From: Bacilli bacterium
GTDB lineage: Bacteria > Bacillota_I > Bacilli_A > RF39 > UBA660
Assembly: GCA_024683115.1 (NCBI GenBank)
Contig: JAIKYM010000177.1
Location: 1 to 15,711 of the forward strand
Reading direction: 5' to 3'
Length of the DNA stretch: 15,711 nucleotides
Shown: one piece after another, positions 12,001 through 15,711 of the stretch
Layout of the letters: each line of letters begins with the position of its first letter
Numbering within the stretch: position 1 is the stretch's first letter
The notes under the pieces: generated by a model
The model's input: the letters and a program-made list of their open reading frames with translations, nothing else
Told to the model about the DNA's origin: nothing
Database searches by the model: none
Program-made: the position numbers and the translations under genes

Positions 12001-15000
12001 TCTGTACCAATGATTTGAATCTTTCCTATCTCAATTTCACCATCATTAATACCAATAGTCAAAGTTTTATTATTAATTAAACCAATACCATCTTCATTTT
12101 CAATTACACCATCTAATAATGTTAAGATACCATCGTTAACAAATGAACCTTTAATGACATGTCCATTTAAGTTAATAGTAACATCTTTATTGCTTCCAAC
12201 TGTTACATTTTCTTGAACATCTTTAATAATTTCGATTGTGTCTTTTGATTTAGCTGCTTGTAACGCTTCTTCAACTGTAAAGAAGTAATCATCGCCAATT
12301 CTAGCAACAGCGTTTTCTGATACTTGCCAAATTGCTTTAACATCAACGTCTTTTAATCCCATTGTTATAAGGTTGTTTTCATCAATAACTTCTTCACTAA
12401 CTTCCCAACCCATGAAATCACACGCATGTTTTCTAGGATTTATTAATTGATATGTTTCTTCAAACTTCAACCAAATTACTCTATTTTCCTTAGACCAAAC
12501 TTCTTCATGATGTTGATCTGTACCCATGTAATATTCACCATTATTTAAATCAATAGATAACATTAAATCTGTTTCTTTATTTCTTATTGATTCTTCACTT
12601 AGTGATTGTAAGTACTTTCTTTCATACATACTTTCAACTTTTGTATAAATTCTTGAGAAATCAGCTATTTTATTAATCTCTGTATCAATAGATGGATTTC
12701 CTTCAATATATCCATCATAGAATTCTACTGTTCCAGTGTTAGCTATTGCTAATCCTTCACTTACTATTCTTACTGATGTACTTGATACATTTCCATCATC
12801 GATACCTATCTTTAATGTTCCTTCATTTACAACTGTTGTATCTTCAAATGCTTGAAGTGAACCATCATAAATTTGTAATGTTCCATAGTTTAAAACTTTA
12901 CCAGTTACACTATGTCCATTTAAGTTAATTATTGCACTATGTCCTATTGGTACTTGTACATCTTCTGTTATTGATTTTAATAACTTGATTCTTTCTCCTG
13001 CTGGTGCATAATCAAATGCGTTTATTGCATCTTGTAATGTTGTATAGTAAACACCATTTAGTAATGCTACTGTTTGTCCTTGATAGTCATCACCCATGTA
13101 CTCAAGCCATGCATATTCATAACCTGTATTATTATCTACATATGTTGTTACTTCGTATAACTTTTGTACCTTTGCTGTTGTTTCAGGTTTTTCATAACGT
13201 GATCCCCATAAGATACCATCGAAGAAATGAAATTCACCATTAGTCTTCTTGATTGCAATACCTCTTGTACTTCCTACTGCATATACATATGGATTTTCTT
13301 GTGACACTACTACTGGTTCACTTTCTTCTCCAGATTCTTCTTTACCAAGAATAATCTTGCCATAGTTTGCATATCCACCATAAGCGCTTGGAGAATTAAT
13401 TGCTCTAACAATACCATTTACTACTGTTATTGTACTTCCGCTTGATGCAGTATATAAAGTATGAGCAGCAGCTCCACCTTGAGACATAATTGAAGTATCT
13501 TCATCTCTAATTGTTACTGTTCCATTATTATATGCATAAATACCAAATACATTATTATTAGTTCTAGATGGGCTACTTATTTCAAGTTGAGAACCCATAT
13601 GAATTAATACTGTTCCACTTGTTCTAATACCGTAAATATCACTACCACCATTACATCTAGCATTTCTATCAAATTTGTATTTAGTATTCTTTAACTCTAA
13701 TGTACCAGAGTTATCAATACCATACTTGTCATACCATGAGTAATAAGTATTGTAGTAAGTATCAATATCACTATCTATTATTGTTAAACTTCTAGAAGTA
13801 GAAATATGATTTTGTCCTGTCATTGTAACTTGATCAAATGTTGTTGTTCCAGAGTTACTTACTGATCCACCATCAATAATTGAACTTCTTAAGATACTTA
13901 CTGTACCACTGCTGATAGAAATACTATTTCTAAATGTTGAATCACTAACTGATACTGTACCTTGATTTGTATAGAATGTTCCATTCATTGTTACTCCAGA
14001 AATAATAACATTTCTAGTAGCATTTGTATAAACAGATTGACCTGTTCCAGCAAATGTTCCGTTTGTAATTGTTAATTCACCAGAGTTATCAATACCAGTA
14101 TTAGTTGCACTAATATTTACATCAGATAAAGTTGCTTTATTTGTAGATTGAATACCATATCTTGCATCTATAGTTGGACGCTCATATGTTAATCTTCCTG
14201 TATTTCTTAATACATAATAACTTGAACTTGTATTAACTAATTTAACATCTCTCATTACTAATTCATTTGTATTTGTTAGTAATGTCATTGCTGTTGATGT
14301 CTTGATTGTTCCTTGTGCATTTGCATTTGGATTAGGATAATCTGCATCAATTGAACTAATAATAGTTAGTCTTCCTGTATTAGTCATTGGTTTATTTGTT
14401 GAGATTGTATATCCATTCAAATTCAATGTGTATCCATTTTGATTATTATTTGTTACTGGATAATAAAGAGGCACATTTGTTAATAATACGATTAAGTTAT
14501 CTTCTTCTGCTTCATCTAATGCTGTTTGTAGATTTGAATACTCTTTATCAAGATTCTTATTATAAGCAATTACTGTTTCTGTTCTTAAATATTTAACCTC
14601 ATAGTGCTTATTATCTATATCTTCGCTATCAGTATAGATTTCTGAGTTATCTGCTATATTAGTGATTGCTCCTGAATAAGCTCCTGTACATCCTTTTAAA
14701 ATTCCATCAAAGAAATTGAATGTTCCACCATCAATATATAAACCATATGAATCACCTTTTAGTACAGGTAAGTCAATTGAAATAACTCTATCATTATCAC
14801 CTAAAGTTGTATTAACACTTGTATATAATCCATAAATGTTACCTTCAAGAATACCACCTGTAATAGTTGCACTTCCTGAAGCTGCTCTAACACCGTTTTC
14901 AGTTTCACCATAAATATGTCCACCCGAGATTGTTAAAGTAGCATTTGCTCCATGATGTAATCCTGATTTTTTACCATGAATTTCACCACCAGATACTTCA

Positions 15001-15711
15001 ACAGACATAGAAGTATAAGCTGTGTTGCCTGATTCGATAGCATTAGTACTAGAACTTGTTATATTAGCTCCGCGAACTCTTAACCATCCGCCATTACCAT
15101 ATATAGCAACACCATTTTCTCTAGTAATGTCACCACCATAAGTAATAGTTGTTCCATCATTAAAGATTGCATATTCACTAGTACCAATAATGTTTCCGCC
15201 ATTTATTGTAGCTGTACCATTATTGTGTAATCCACCTGTACCAGTTATAGTTCCACCTTCAACATATAATGCTCCATCATTATCAAGACCATATGTAGTA
15301 TTTGAAATTACTAATCCACCTTCGATAGTTAATGTACCACCATTATATACTGAATAATCTCTTATGTTTGTTATTGCTCCTGTAGTTCCGCTATCTTTTA
15401 TTGTCTTAGTACCATAAGTTTTTAATGTTTGAGTCATTATAATATTATGGCCATTCAAGTCTAGTGTTACTTCTTTTGTACTAGGTAATTCTTGTTCGAA
15501 TCCAATGTATGCATCTGCTATTACATAGATTGTATCTTCTGCATTTGCATATTCATATGCTGATGTTAATGTGTTGAATTCCTTATCCCTTACTCTTAAC
15601 CAATCTCCATTTTCGATTAAGTATTGTGTTTTATATTCTTCACGATTTATATATTTATAATCATCATAGATGATTGTTGCATCTGGTATCAATGATATTA
15701 ATCCACTATGT
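3..15711 (-). CDS. Giant modular beta-helix / glycine-rich surface protein, 5'-truncated by the window
   Basis: One uninterrupted frame fills the window and ends at TAA (3-5). The first possible start inside the window is a TTG at 15692, but the frame continues upstream to the edge (codons reading H-S-G-L-I-S) and no convincing Shine-Dalgarno precedes that TTG, so I treat the gene as 5'-partial. The visible 5,229 residues from the TTG hold eight parallel beta-helix modules, five ALK/LTK-like glycine-rich domains, two clear Listeria-Bacteroides (B-type) repeats and one divergent B-like domain. The protein is rich in Asn, Thr, Ser, Gly and Ile. I see no catalytic motif, no transmembrane segment and no LPxTG sortase signal; the C-terminus ends in LEFIM. 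Export signal and anchor, if present, must lie upstream. Inferred role: elongated cell-surface or secreted adhesin or scaffold. The module composition is well supported; the function is inference. Confidence 0.93.
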   Translation of the reverse strand, partial: HSGLISLIPDATIIYDDYKYINREEYKTQYLIENGDWLRVRDKEFNTLTSAYEYANAEDTIYVIADAYIGFEQELPSTKEVTLDLNGHNIIMTQTLKTYGTKTIKDSGTTGAITNIRDYSVYNGGTLTIEGGLVISNTTYGLDNDGALYVEGGTITGTGGLHNNGTATINGGNIIGTSEYAIFNDGTTITYGGDITRENGVAIYGNGGWLRVRGANITSSSTNAIESGNTAYTSMSVEVSGGEIHGKKSGLHHGANATLTISGGHIYGETENGVRAASGSATITGGILEGNIYGLYTSVNTTLGDNDRVISIDLPVLKGDSYGLYIDGGTFNFFDGILKGCTGAYSGAITNIADNSEIYTDSEDIDNKHYEVKYLRTETVIAYNKNLDKEYSNLQTALDEAEEDNLIVLLTNVPLYYPVTNNNQNGYTLNLNGYTISTNKPMTNTGRLTIISSIDADYPNPNANAQGTIKTSTAMTLLTNTNELVMRDVKLVNTSSSYYVLRNTGRLTYERPTIDARYGIQSTNKATLSDVNISATNTGIDNSGELTITNGTFAGTGQSVYTNATRNVIISGVTMNGTFYTNQGTVSVSDSTFRNSISISSGTVSILRSSIIDGGSVSNSGTTTFDQVTMTGQNHISTSRSLTIIDSDIDTYYNTYYSWYDKYGIDNSGTLELKNTKYKFDRNARCNGGSDIYGIRTSGTVLIHMGSQLEISSPSRTNNNVFGIYAYNNGTVTIRDEDTSIMSQGGAAAHTLYTASSGSTITVVNGIVRAINSPSAYGGYANYGKIILGKEESGEESEPVVVSQENPYVYAVGSTRGIAIKKTNGEFHFFDGILWGSRYEKPETTAKVQKLYEVTTYVDNNTGYEYAWLEYMGDDYQGQTVALLNGVYYTTLQDAINAFDYAPAGERIKLLKSITEDVQVPIGHSAIINLNGHSVTGKVLNYGTLQIYDGSLQAFEDTTVVNEGTLKIGIDDGNVSSTSVRIVSEGLAIANTGTVEFYDGYIEGNPSIDTEINKIADFSRIYTKVESMYERKYLQSLSEESIRNKETDLMLSIDLNNGEYYMGTDQHHEEVWSKENRVIWLKFEETYQLINPRKHACDFMGWEVSEEVIDENNLITMGLKDVDVKAIWQVSENAVARIGDDYFFTVEEALQAAKSKDTIEIIKDVQENVTVGSNKDVTINLNGHVIKGSFVNDGILTLLDGVIENEDGIGLINNKTLTIGINDGEIEIGKIQIIGTDVGLQQNGQFNFYDGFIEGDVAMNGATNSVPRGYFLYIEHNNIKDCQRVYLIGNPENAVAIITDGTTQYFFNLQDAIEAARINNKEIYIVKDFEAAYPIEVKEGYDITINMNSYNITTGNQITNNGTLKLYDDSETKGSINSARSITNNGTLTIEDIQLKQNKSVDTINNTGSLTVRNARINATDHVGIQNTSTGTLVVEDSIISSNSSNAINNAGTLTLTGDYELIVSSDYALANSGTITNELNSGRIVGIYATRGFDINDGVTITNSSNKPAMSLRAATYNFKGGIVTANSNQVIYTEAGNINFNISGGTYTANSATCIYVPSGTKTNFNITGGTFNCGTHGIDHRGDTATITIDNASIRAGDTGIRVVNSYSTLTLNSGTVYGGNYGIYFNGYRTVFTMTGGDVTGKTYDGFRDDYNSDNMTYTISGGSITGGRYGIYKYNDYLVIENATITSNSTSRDNYALYLRWGSTRLMSGARIIAERASGIWAEDNVTIEDGAYIYAGAPNAYGIAERWMNNFVMNGGTIETPGTSAIGIYSYEDVFNMHMHGGEIISGNVGLALTTGNNARTIEINGGRIVGKTYGIQQTSGQYTTTIGNKDLEVSSTVPYISGGLYGIYKTAGSLTYYNGRLRGKNFGYNENSINLVRSGKEITTYYEDTENVADFLTYSTTNLSSTATTNYAKSGNGYAKLTYLGETTDLCTTNQSYTYDYTGQEETFTTPCEGKYKIEVWGAQGGLGIQDNNKNRGTAGYGGYASGEITLTENEVLFINVGGKGANGSLTECAAGGYNGGGIGTNDSGGCTNPSDDDAAGGGGGATHIATVPGLLAELVNSKESIIIVAGGGGGAAYNHAAGSGGGFKGGITSETSFNAATQESGYMFGKGKDGYGERQTSSCDYGSPSCVGSGGGGGGYYGGTNEDHDLTSSGTGGSGYIGSSRLSNGVMYGYNVEATIGQWVNNYLIDKEAFLQVADQIFNTFDEASAYIEENGTGTITVLKDSVIEELPTIVGNRTITLDLNGHVITLNYQNIVNKSDLTVIDSSAEKTGRLISNNHRVLENQGNLTLNGVTISGQKSGTSTVWGSTGTGTITVKDSTIIGVHNSIICDAAQKVIIDNSTLTAGTDGIKMNTAGANVTVKSGTITASEHGIILEGASNSSVTIESGTINATNVGIYVLNANNVTLNYKSGTINAENVGIDYNGSNSSTIHIESATINAKNQGIYNKAQSNTWTIDTANVTSRESHAIDFATNNSNRNTLTITNGTYVGAVHGVVVHSTNATINGGSYSTTSTNKDHYVFHVESDASLTINDGITLTAENASGIYANEAVTLNGVTVNSGAANGYGIYHNSGNLTLTNCAITGNNGIESTSNNNYTINYTNSTIDASNVGIYINGTGTKTLNINSGTIDGEVIGLLLKGNNTTTNLGIKDEVLSVENPHIISDNIAVMNSFGILNFNSGLLTATSRVLTAEPTELRQDKEVHYDYTINEGVIATLTSFNHTQTPTSDYAKEGNGSAKITYLEYDSSSTQEAQNDISAVNDISCNEVVGTTYEFEYVGAVQEFKPKCPGQYKLEVWGAQGGYRSSSGYGGKGGYSAGTVTLTDENLYIYVGSSGNNGGWNGGGTRAIGHGGGGATDIRLTNSLYSRIIVAGGGGSDGASNRVGGYGGGTTGGQGGSGCGSGSDPGTQTAGGNLRGTFGQGGSGNQWSNGYGGAGGGGWYGGGGVDPDYSVDDDKAGGGGSGFVYTATATIPASYLVNSNYYLTDTKLQGGNETFKSPSGSNETGHVDNGYARITFVSQTVTTTVSVEYDAGIGELVNNTIQYTKGTALGELPVPTVSSNYTFDGWYTSKNFNNKVSETTIINIDTKLYAKYIESNIDCNDLIGHEWKYEYTNMEESFITYCPGKYKLEVWGASGGYINPNTKIGYGGYSVGELNLIKNDKLYINIGSQGYLIGSESINAGYNGGGLGSSSNVENTSGGGATHIATKSGLLSDLSDYRDSVLIVAGGGGGAGSNGIGGSGGGYIGGDGLDSANNAGYFGANGTGGTATEGGKVYNLDSCKKGAFGQGANLCSYQYGSSGGGGGYFGGGGSNSTNAGAGGGSGYINNTKITNGHMYGYNVPSTGHGVINAYLSSKQGFLEVDGNTYSSFDSAITAIQNNSGTIKVLNHVIVRDVVSFPSEYTINLDLNGYEISFTNTITNEANLTISNSSQNISSITNTLGDVINNKGTITINNVQLSTGASYSCIRGTTGNGTITLANNSLLAGGNGIIEDVVQNITINDSSINVGSYGIKVNKASTTINVTNSLIKSGNIGVELTSASNTLTITGSTLDTNGVTINVPGGSNEVNVSSSDISTRSTAVNVTAASNTVTLTGNSIDSNIGVSNTANYLTLISTNNNIIAITHGITTTGNNCSSTINNNRIKSNTTGINHRGTSNTMSIDESNIEALNTGVYHTGNSSNLTIEDSDILSTGGNGILDDTSSDTTKIPMLTLKNTNVTGKTNGVNLYYCNSNVTGGEIKTTSTSKEHFAYISSDWSTATMTNAFINAPEASGCKSNGAFVFNNSRVYAGNQHAYGIYANFMGLTLNNTVIETPDSYAYGIYSNNVNSDCNINFNSGSITSGYIGIGLYNSYSKTKTLNIKDGTVKGELYGIYQSQASTTVIGDSTEANDIENPFIYGGINGMYIANGTVSFYSGRLKGTLKAYDGVINTIRDGYEIFEDNEEMSDFYKIRRTYSTTDVSSEAVSNKAKSGNGYVRIKYEHASNAEYTATPYQEVNIINESTNCGVAIGTTYEFEYTGNVQEFTALCPGEYKIEVWGAQGGYRSSSGYGGKGGYSAGTVSLSKNEKVNVYVGSSGNNGGWNGGGTRAIGHGGGGATDVRLTNSLYSRIIVAGGGGSDGASNRVGGYGGGTTGGQGGSGCGSGSDPGTQTAGGNLRGKFGQGGSGNQWSNGYGGAGGGGWYGGGGVDPDYSVDDDKAGGGGSGFVFTEASYNNWFTHATDRDGNYSIDAKYYLKDTSLLAGNQSFTSPTGTTETGHTGNGYARITLVNNNVKVELDAGIGTVENGIIEYEHGDELGELPIPTVSSDCEFVGWFLDRTYTQKVTSTSIIDDSVKLYAKYNCSSDYCDAQATYEFDYNGKEQSFITPCSGVYTLEVWGASGGGNQVNGSVANRAGAGGYSHGQITLTQDEILYINIGGHGFTGTYVYGGTNGGGKSGTYGSNGSGSGGGATHIATKTGLLSTFTNDRDSVIIVAGGGGGSDDIGNGTYNSTDDGSGGSGGGYIGGHPTIGGAVATNIRSGEQDVGYAFGQGQDATNSTDTGGGGGGWYGGYSSGNGSGGGSGGSGYVGNSRLSDTYMYVYNGRTFYPGGTFTIAYLVPATDKIKNVEQDKTYTNVQDAFSEVQDGETLQLTRETSISYDVTIPNKVVTLDLNGYDFITNKSLINNGTLTILDSTNTQDIELKSTVSNTLINNKNTLIVTGLKVSGYDIINSAEEGIVELTNVQITGHNIVKSTTDGNITITNSTLEGSDVIAAGLRTPVTINNSVINSSNQAVNTNWELNISDSTITGNTYGIYTNTAEDVNISNTKITASKALYNNSQSTITISNNCELRGEVNNANANGTLNMNGGLINGPLGNSGRATLEGITMTYTYDSYGSYSFINNSGTLIMTSDRVETRNNNGSGPGTNYVDRIIYNTGTVNSTSSTYIYTSPNYTNRLVRGVENRGIFHSSGDTYTLSNRHYIRAIENVSTSPTSINNATVSVTSTHQGIAYYNPGSGTLTVTGGNATSSGVTNFGMYIEGSGEIISENVNYTITGSNDARIAHSAGGNITYRSGTSTITGPTSYCLSGHGNKSMLGGSCTITSSTTAYGMLVQGGTGTINSADITITASSTAYGVKNESGTSNVESGNIIATAPTAYGVHMSAGTMTIGIYDGSGTQQGDISQVDPHIEARGSTTGIGSSMGNGTLNFYDGKIIGSTRARAEGDITSAVEKNWQVATYTDEETGYQYCILEFIM
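60..1903 (-). other. Long C-terminal beta-helix module H8
   Basis: Approximately residues 4598-5211, the longest helix. The entry segment is KTYTNVQDAFSEVQDGETLQL, followed by VTLDLNGYDF. About 535 residues of rungs follow, with repeated STTAYGM, STAYGVKN and PTAYGVHM turns near the end. The exit cap has IGIYDGSGTQQGD, VDPHIEARG and LNFYDGKIIG. The distal part is not obviously the same as the shared distal block of H5-H7. Only about 18 residues follow before the stop. Confidence 0.77.
1908..2672 (-). other. Glycine-rich domain GRD5 (ALK/LTK-like; HIAT subtype)
   Basis: Approximately residues 4341-4595. It starts at SDYCDAQATYEFDYNGKEQS, then a second Cys and VYTLEVWGASGGG. Core blocks are LYINIGGHGFTG, GGGATHIAT, SVIIVAGGGGGSDD, a FGQGQDA segment and GGGGGGWYGGYSSG. 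It ends with YVGNSRLSDTYMYVYN and then GGTFTIAYLV, a closing strand placed before H8. Unlike GRD1 and GRD3 it therefore appears closed before the helix starts. Confidence 0.8.
2682..2890 (-). other. InlB B-type (Listeria-Bacteroides) repeat 2
   Basis: Approximately residues 4269-4337. It reads VKVELDAGIGTV, then GELPIPTVSS, CEFVGWFLDRTY, KVTSTS and VKLYAKY. It keeps the family signature with W-F in place of W-Y. It is only about half identical to B-repeat 1, although the neighbouring GRD2/GRD4 core is almost unchanged at the DNA level. It links GRD4 to GRD5. Confidence 0.84.
3083..3380 (-). repeat. Near-identical internal repeat, copy in GRD4 (partner 6794-7091)
   Basis: Aligned by eye at an offset of 3,711 bases, this 298 bp stretch differs from 6794-7091 at three positions only (3099 t/a, 3226 t/g, 3354 a/t). 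It encodes the second half of the glycine-rich core. Just outside it, bases 3381-3480 differ from the partner at about 12 positions, nearly all synonymous. Confidence 0.9.
3520..3598 (-). repeat. Identical 79 bp internal repeat, copy in GRD4 (partner 7228-7306)
   Basis: No difference was found against 7228-7306 (offset 3,708). It encodes the EVWGAQGGYRSSSGYGGKGG segment and the start of the next strand. The offset is 3 bases less than in the 298 bp tract because GRD4 has one extra codon between the two blocks. Confidence 0.88.
3760..3852 (-). other. GRD-type closing segment after H7
   Basis: TYSTTDVSSEAVSNKAKSGNGYVRIKYE is very close in pattern to the segment after H5 and to the C-terminal strand of complete glycine-rich domains (NGYARITFV in GRD2, GNGYARITLV in GRD4). 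Since GRD3 lacks that strand before H7, this may complete GRD3 on the far side of the helix. Confidence 0.5.
3860..5630 (-). other. Long beta-helix module H7
   Basis: Approximately residues 3355-3945. The entry segment FLEVDGNTYSSFDSAITAI and TIKVLNHVIVRDV is followed by INLDLNGYEI. About 502 residues of rungs follow, strongly Asn/Ser/Thr-rich, with an I-x-V/I-T strand pattern (TLTITGS, TINVTNS). The distal ~176 residues, from STSKEHFAYI at about 4478, match H5 and H6. The exit cap reads NDIENPFIYGG and VSFYSGRLKG, then IRDGYEIFEDNEE. Scattered single Cys residues (SCIRG, NNCSST, SGCKSN, YYCNSN, SDCNIN) are notable. Confidence 0.77.
5660..6400 (-). other. Glycine-rich domain GRD3 (ALK/LTK-like; HIAT subtype)
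   Basis: Approximately residues 3098-3345. It starts with the Cys of IDCNDLIG and WKYEYTNMEESF, then a second Cys and KYKLEVWGASGGY. Core blocks are LYINIGSQGYL, GGGATHIAT, SVLIVAGGGGGAG, FGANGTGG, FGQGANLC and SSGGGGGYFGGGGS. It breaks off at YINNTK and MYGYNVPS immediately before H7, without its own GNGYxRI strand, just as GRD1 does before H6. An additional Cys pair (LDSCKKG, ANLCSYQ) lies in the variable loop. Confidence 0.8.
6412..6618 (-). other. InlB B-type (Listeria-Bacteroides) repeat 1
   Basis: Approximately residues 3026-3094, about 69 residues. The pattern is VSVEYDAGIGEL, then GELPVPTVSS, FDGWYTSKNF, a KVSETT segment and TKLYAKY, which is the full signature of the Listeria-Bacteroides repeat (x-F-x-G-W-Y ... 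LYAKW). These small beta domains are common in surface proteins of Firmicutes and serve as spacers or ligand-binding units. It links GRD2 to GRD3. Confidence 0.85.
6794..7091 (-). repeat. Near-identical internal repeat, copy in GRD2 (partner 3083-3380)
   Basis: Partner of the 298 bp tract in GRD4. It includes a GGC-rich glycine run that is identical in both copies. The base change corresponding to 3226 makes the residue Thr here (GTFGQGG) and Lys in GRD4. Confidence 0.9.
7228..7306 (-). repeat. Identical 79 bp internal repeat, copy in GRD2 (partner 3520-3598)
   Basis: Partner of the 79 bp block in GRD4. It is separated from the 298 bp tract by about 136 bp that is clearly more diverged. Confidence 0.88.
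7455..7537 (-). other. GRD-type closing segment after H6
   Basis: The segment SFNHTQTPTSDYAKEGNGSAKITYL resembles the closing strand of bacterial glycine-rich domains. GRD1 breaks off after MYGYN just before H6 without this strand, so the helix looks as if it were inserted inside GRD1 and this segment completes the domain. This is inference from sequence order; a structure prediction would decide it. Confidence 0.5.
7550..9108 (-). other. Long beta-helix module H6
   Basis: Approximately residues 2196-2715. The entry segment FLQVADQIFNTFDEASAYI and TITVLKDSVIEEL lead to ITLDLNGHVI. It contains the clearest rung repeats in the window: SGTINATNVGIY, SGTINAENVGID and SATINAKNQGIY follow each other at a spacing of about 24 residues. 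The distal ~173 residues, from STNKDHYVF at about 8158, match H5 and H7. The exit cap has LGIKDEVLSVENPHI and LNFNSGLLTA, in which NSG replaces the usual YDG. Confidence 0.78.
9150..9910 (-). other. Glycine-rich domain GRD1 (ALK/LTK-like; HIAT subtype)
   Basis: Approximately residues 1928-2182. It starts with a Cys (9897-9899), then YTYDYTGQEETFTTPCEG and KYKIEVWGAQGG. Next comes VLFINVGGKGANGS, then GGGGGATHIAT, SIIIVAGGGGGA, a FGKGKDG segment and GGGGGGYYGG, ending at GYIGSSRL and MYGYN. The order of these blocks matches the extracellular glycine-rich domain of ALK and LTK (Y-x-I, YGAAGG, LYILVG, GGGGGGAT, LIIAAGGGG, GGGGGGY). There, glycine runs form packed polyglycine-II helices. It has extra Cys pairs (ECAAGG with GGCTN; SSCDYG with PSCVG) that could form disulfides. 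No GNGYxRI strand follows before H6. Confidence 0.8.
9920..10000 (-). other. GRD-type closing segment after H5
   Basis: The segment YSTTNLSSTATT...NYAKSGNGYAKLTYL has the form of the final strand of bacterial glycine-rich domains (GNGYARITY-like), yet it follows a beta-helix directly. The same element is seen after H6 and H7. It may close a glycine-rich domain whose core lies before the helix. For H5 no such core is visible immediately upstream, so here it could be an orphan or simply a linker strand. Confidence 0.5.
10010..11838 (-). other. Long beta-helix module H5
   Basis: Approximately residues 1286-1895. The entry segment (TQYFFNLQDAIEAA, EIYIVKDF) leads into ITINMNSYNI, where NSY replaces the usual NGH/NGY. 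About 517 residues of rungs follow with frequent GIY/GIR/GIW turns (YGIYFNG, GIWAED). Its last ~178 residues, from STSRDNYALY at about 10640, align by pattern with the distal parts of H6 and H7. The exit cap reads LTYYNGRLRG followed by RSGKEITTYY. A GRD-type closing strand follows, and then GRD1. Confidence 0.75.
11930..12315 (-). other. Short beta-helix module H4
   Basis: Approximately residues 1127-1255. The entry segment VARIGDDYFFTVEEALQAA is followed by DTIEIIKDVQENV and the strand VTINLNGHVI. About 63 residues later comes the exit cap (IGINDGE then FNFYDGFIEG). It is close in size and pattern to H3, so the two probably share a recent origin. The linker that follows (YFLYIEHNNIKDCQRVYLIG) is unlike the other linkers and contains a lone Cys. 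Confidence 0.65.
12325..12575 (-). other. Divergent InlB B-repeat-like domain
   Basis: Approximately residues 1040-1123. It begins with a strand like that of Listeria-Bacteroides repeats (LSIDLNNGEY), has a central W/Y-rich stretch, then CDFMGWEV in the position of the family's F-x-G-W-Y, and ends with VDVKAIWQ in the position of the usual TLYAKW. It is longer and much more diverged than the two clear B-repeats downstream, with an extra charged insert (HHEEVWSKENR). It sits between the two short helices H3 and H4. Alternative: an unrelated beta-grasp-like spacer. Confidence 0.5.
12630..13075 (-). other. Short beta-helix module H3
   Basis: Approximately residues 874-1021. The entry segment is clear: VALLNGVYYTTLQDAINAF, then RIKLLKSITEDV and IINLNGHSV. 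Only about 65 residues separate the LNGH strand from the exit-cap motif VEFYDGYIEG, so this is a minimal helix of perhaps three rungs, compared with 245-535 residues in the long modules. It retains both caps, so it looks like a complete short module and not a fragment. Confidence 0.65.
13195..14568 (-). other. Beta-helix module H2
   Basis: Approximately residues 376-833. The entry segment reads EYSNLQTALDEAEEDNLIVLL and then the strand YTLNLNGYTI. Some 395 residues of beta-helix follow, richer in Ser and Tyr than the other helices, including a tyrosine cluster near residues 645-660 (TYYNTYYSWYDKYG). The exit cap carries FHFFDGILWG, preceded by the LGKEESGEESEP acidic turn. The following linker (GYEYAWLEYM) closely resembles the last residues of the whole protein (GYQYCILEFIM), which marks a module boundary. 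Fold assignment rests on rung periodicity. Confidence 0.72.
14625..15590 (-). other. Beta-helix module H1 (entry segment, helix, exit cap)
   Basis: Approximately residues 35-357. The entry segment (FNTLTSAYEYA...DTIYVIAD) leads to the strand VTLDLNGHNI. About 245 residues of short rungs follow, with repeated G-T-L-T-I or A-T-I-N-G-G strands and G-I/G-L turns such as YGLDNDG and GGLHNNG. The exit cap contains the motif FNFFDGILKG followed by IADNSEIY. The rung pattern is that of right-handed parallel beta-helices (pectate-lyase-like or PbH1 repeats); no lyase active-site pattern is evident. It is the most N-terminal module visible, and the gene continues upstream of it. Confidence 0.75.

Noticed and set aside
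89..14596. Plus-strand open frames of about 60-122 codons scattered through the window
   Set aside because: All lie antisense to the giant gene, encode low-complexity His/Leu/Ser/Pro-rich peptides that mirror its repeats, and lack recognisable domains or convincing ribosome binding sites.
3..15692. Pectate lyase or other polysaccharide-degrading enzyme
   Set aside because: The beta-helix rungs fit such folds, but I see no conserved catalytic Asp/Arg/Lys cluster, and the same rungs are used many times as structural modules.
3..15692. Mycoplasma-type code (TGA as Trp)
   Set aside because: The Trp codons checked are TGG and the frame runs more than 5,200 codons without TGA.

Overview
The whole window is the inside of one very large gene on the minus strand. 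Its reading frame is open from the right-hand edge of the window to a TAA stop at 3-5, so at least 5,230 codons are visible. The true start lies beyond the right edge. There is no intergenic DNA, RNA gene, promoter or terminator; only two bases follow the stop.

Organism (inference): the DNA is AT-rich with local G+C islands at glycine runs. About 34 Trp residues are read as TGG and no in-frame TGA occurs, so the standard bacterial code fits better than the Mycoplasma code. The mix of Listeria-Bacteroides (InlB B-type) repeats, beta-helix modules and bacterial glycine-rich domains is typical of giant surface proteins of gut Firmicutes/Bacilli and their relatives. The species cannot be named from this window.

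Layout, N- to C-terminus (high to low coordinates): beta-helix H1 (15590-14625); H2 (14568-13195); short H3 (13075-12630); divergent B-repeat-like domain (12575-12325); short H4 (12315-11930); long H5 (11838-10010); glycine-rich domain GRD1 (9910-9150); H6 (9108-7550); GRD2 (7400-6636); B-repeat 1 (6618-6412); GRD3 (6400-5660); H7 (5630-3860); GRD4 (3690-2896); B-repeat 2 (2890-2682); GRD5 (2672-1908); H8 (1903-60); stop. Residue numbers below count the TTG at 15692 as residue 1.

Each helix module has an entry segment ending in a strand with LNGH/LNGY, then parallel beta-helix rungs of about 20-27 residues, then a shared exit cap around a FYDG-like motif. The glycine-rich domains resemble in layout the extracellular glycine-rich domain of the animal receptor kinases ALK and LTK. 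They alternate between two subtypes and are joined in pairs by a B-repeat. The unit GRD / B-repeat / GRD / helix occurs twice with a 3.7 kb period, and a DNA tract inside it is almost identical between the copies. The likely role is an elongated surface or secreted adhesin or scaffold; the ligand, export signal and anchor are not visible.
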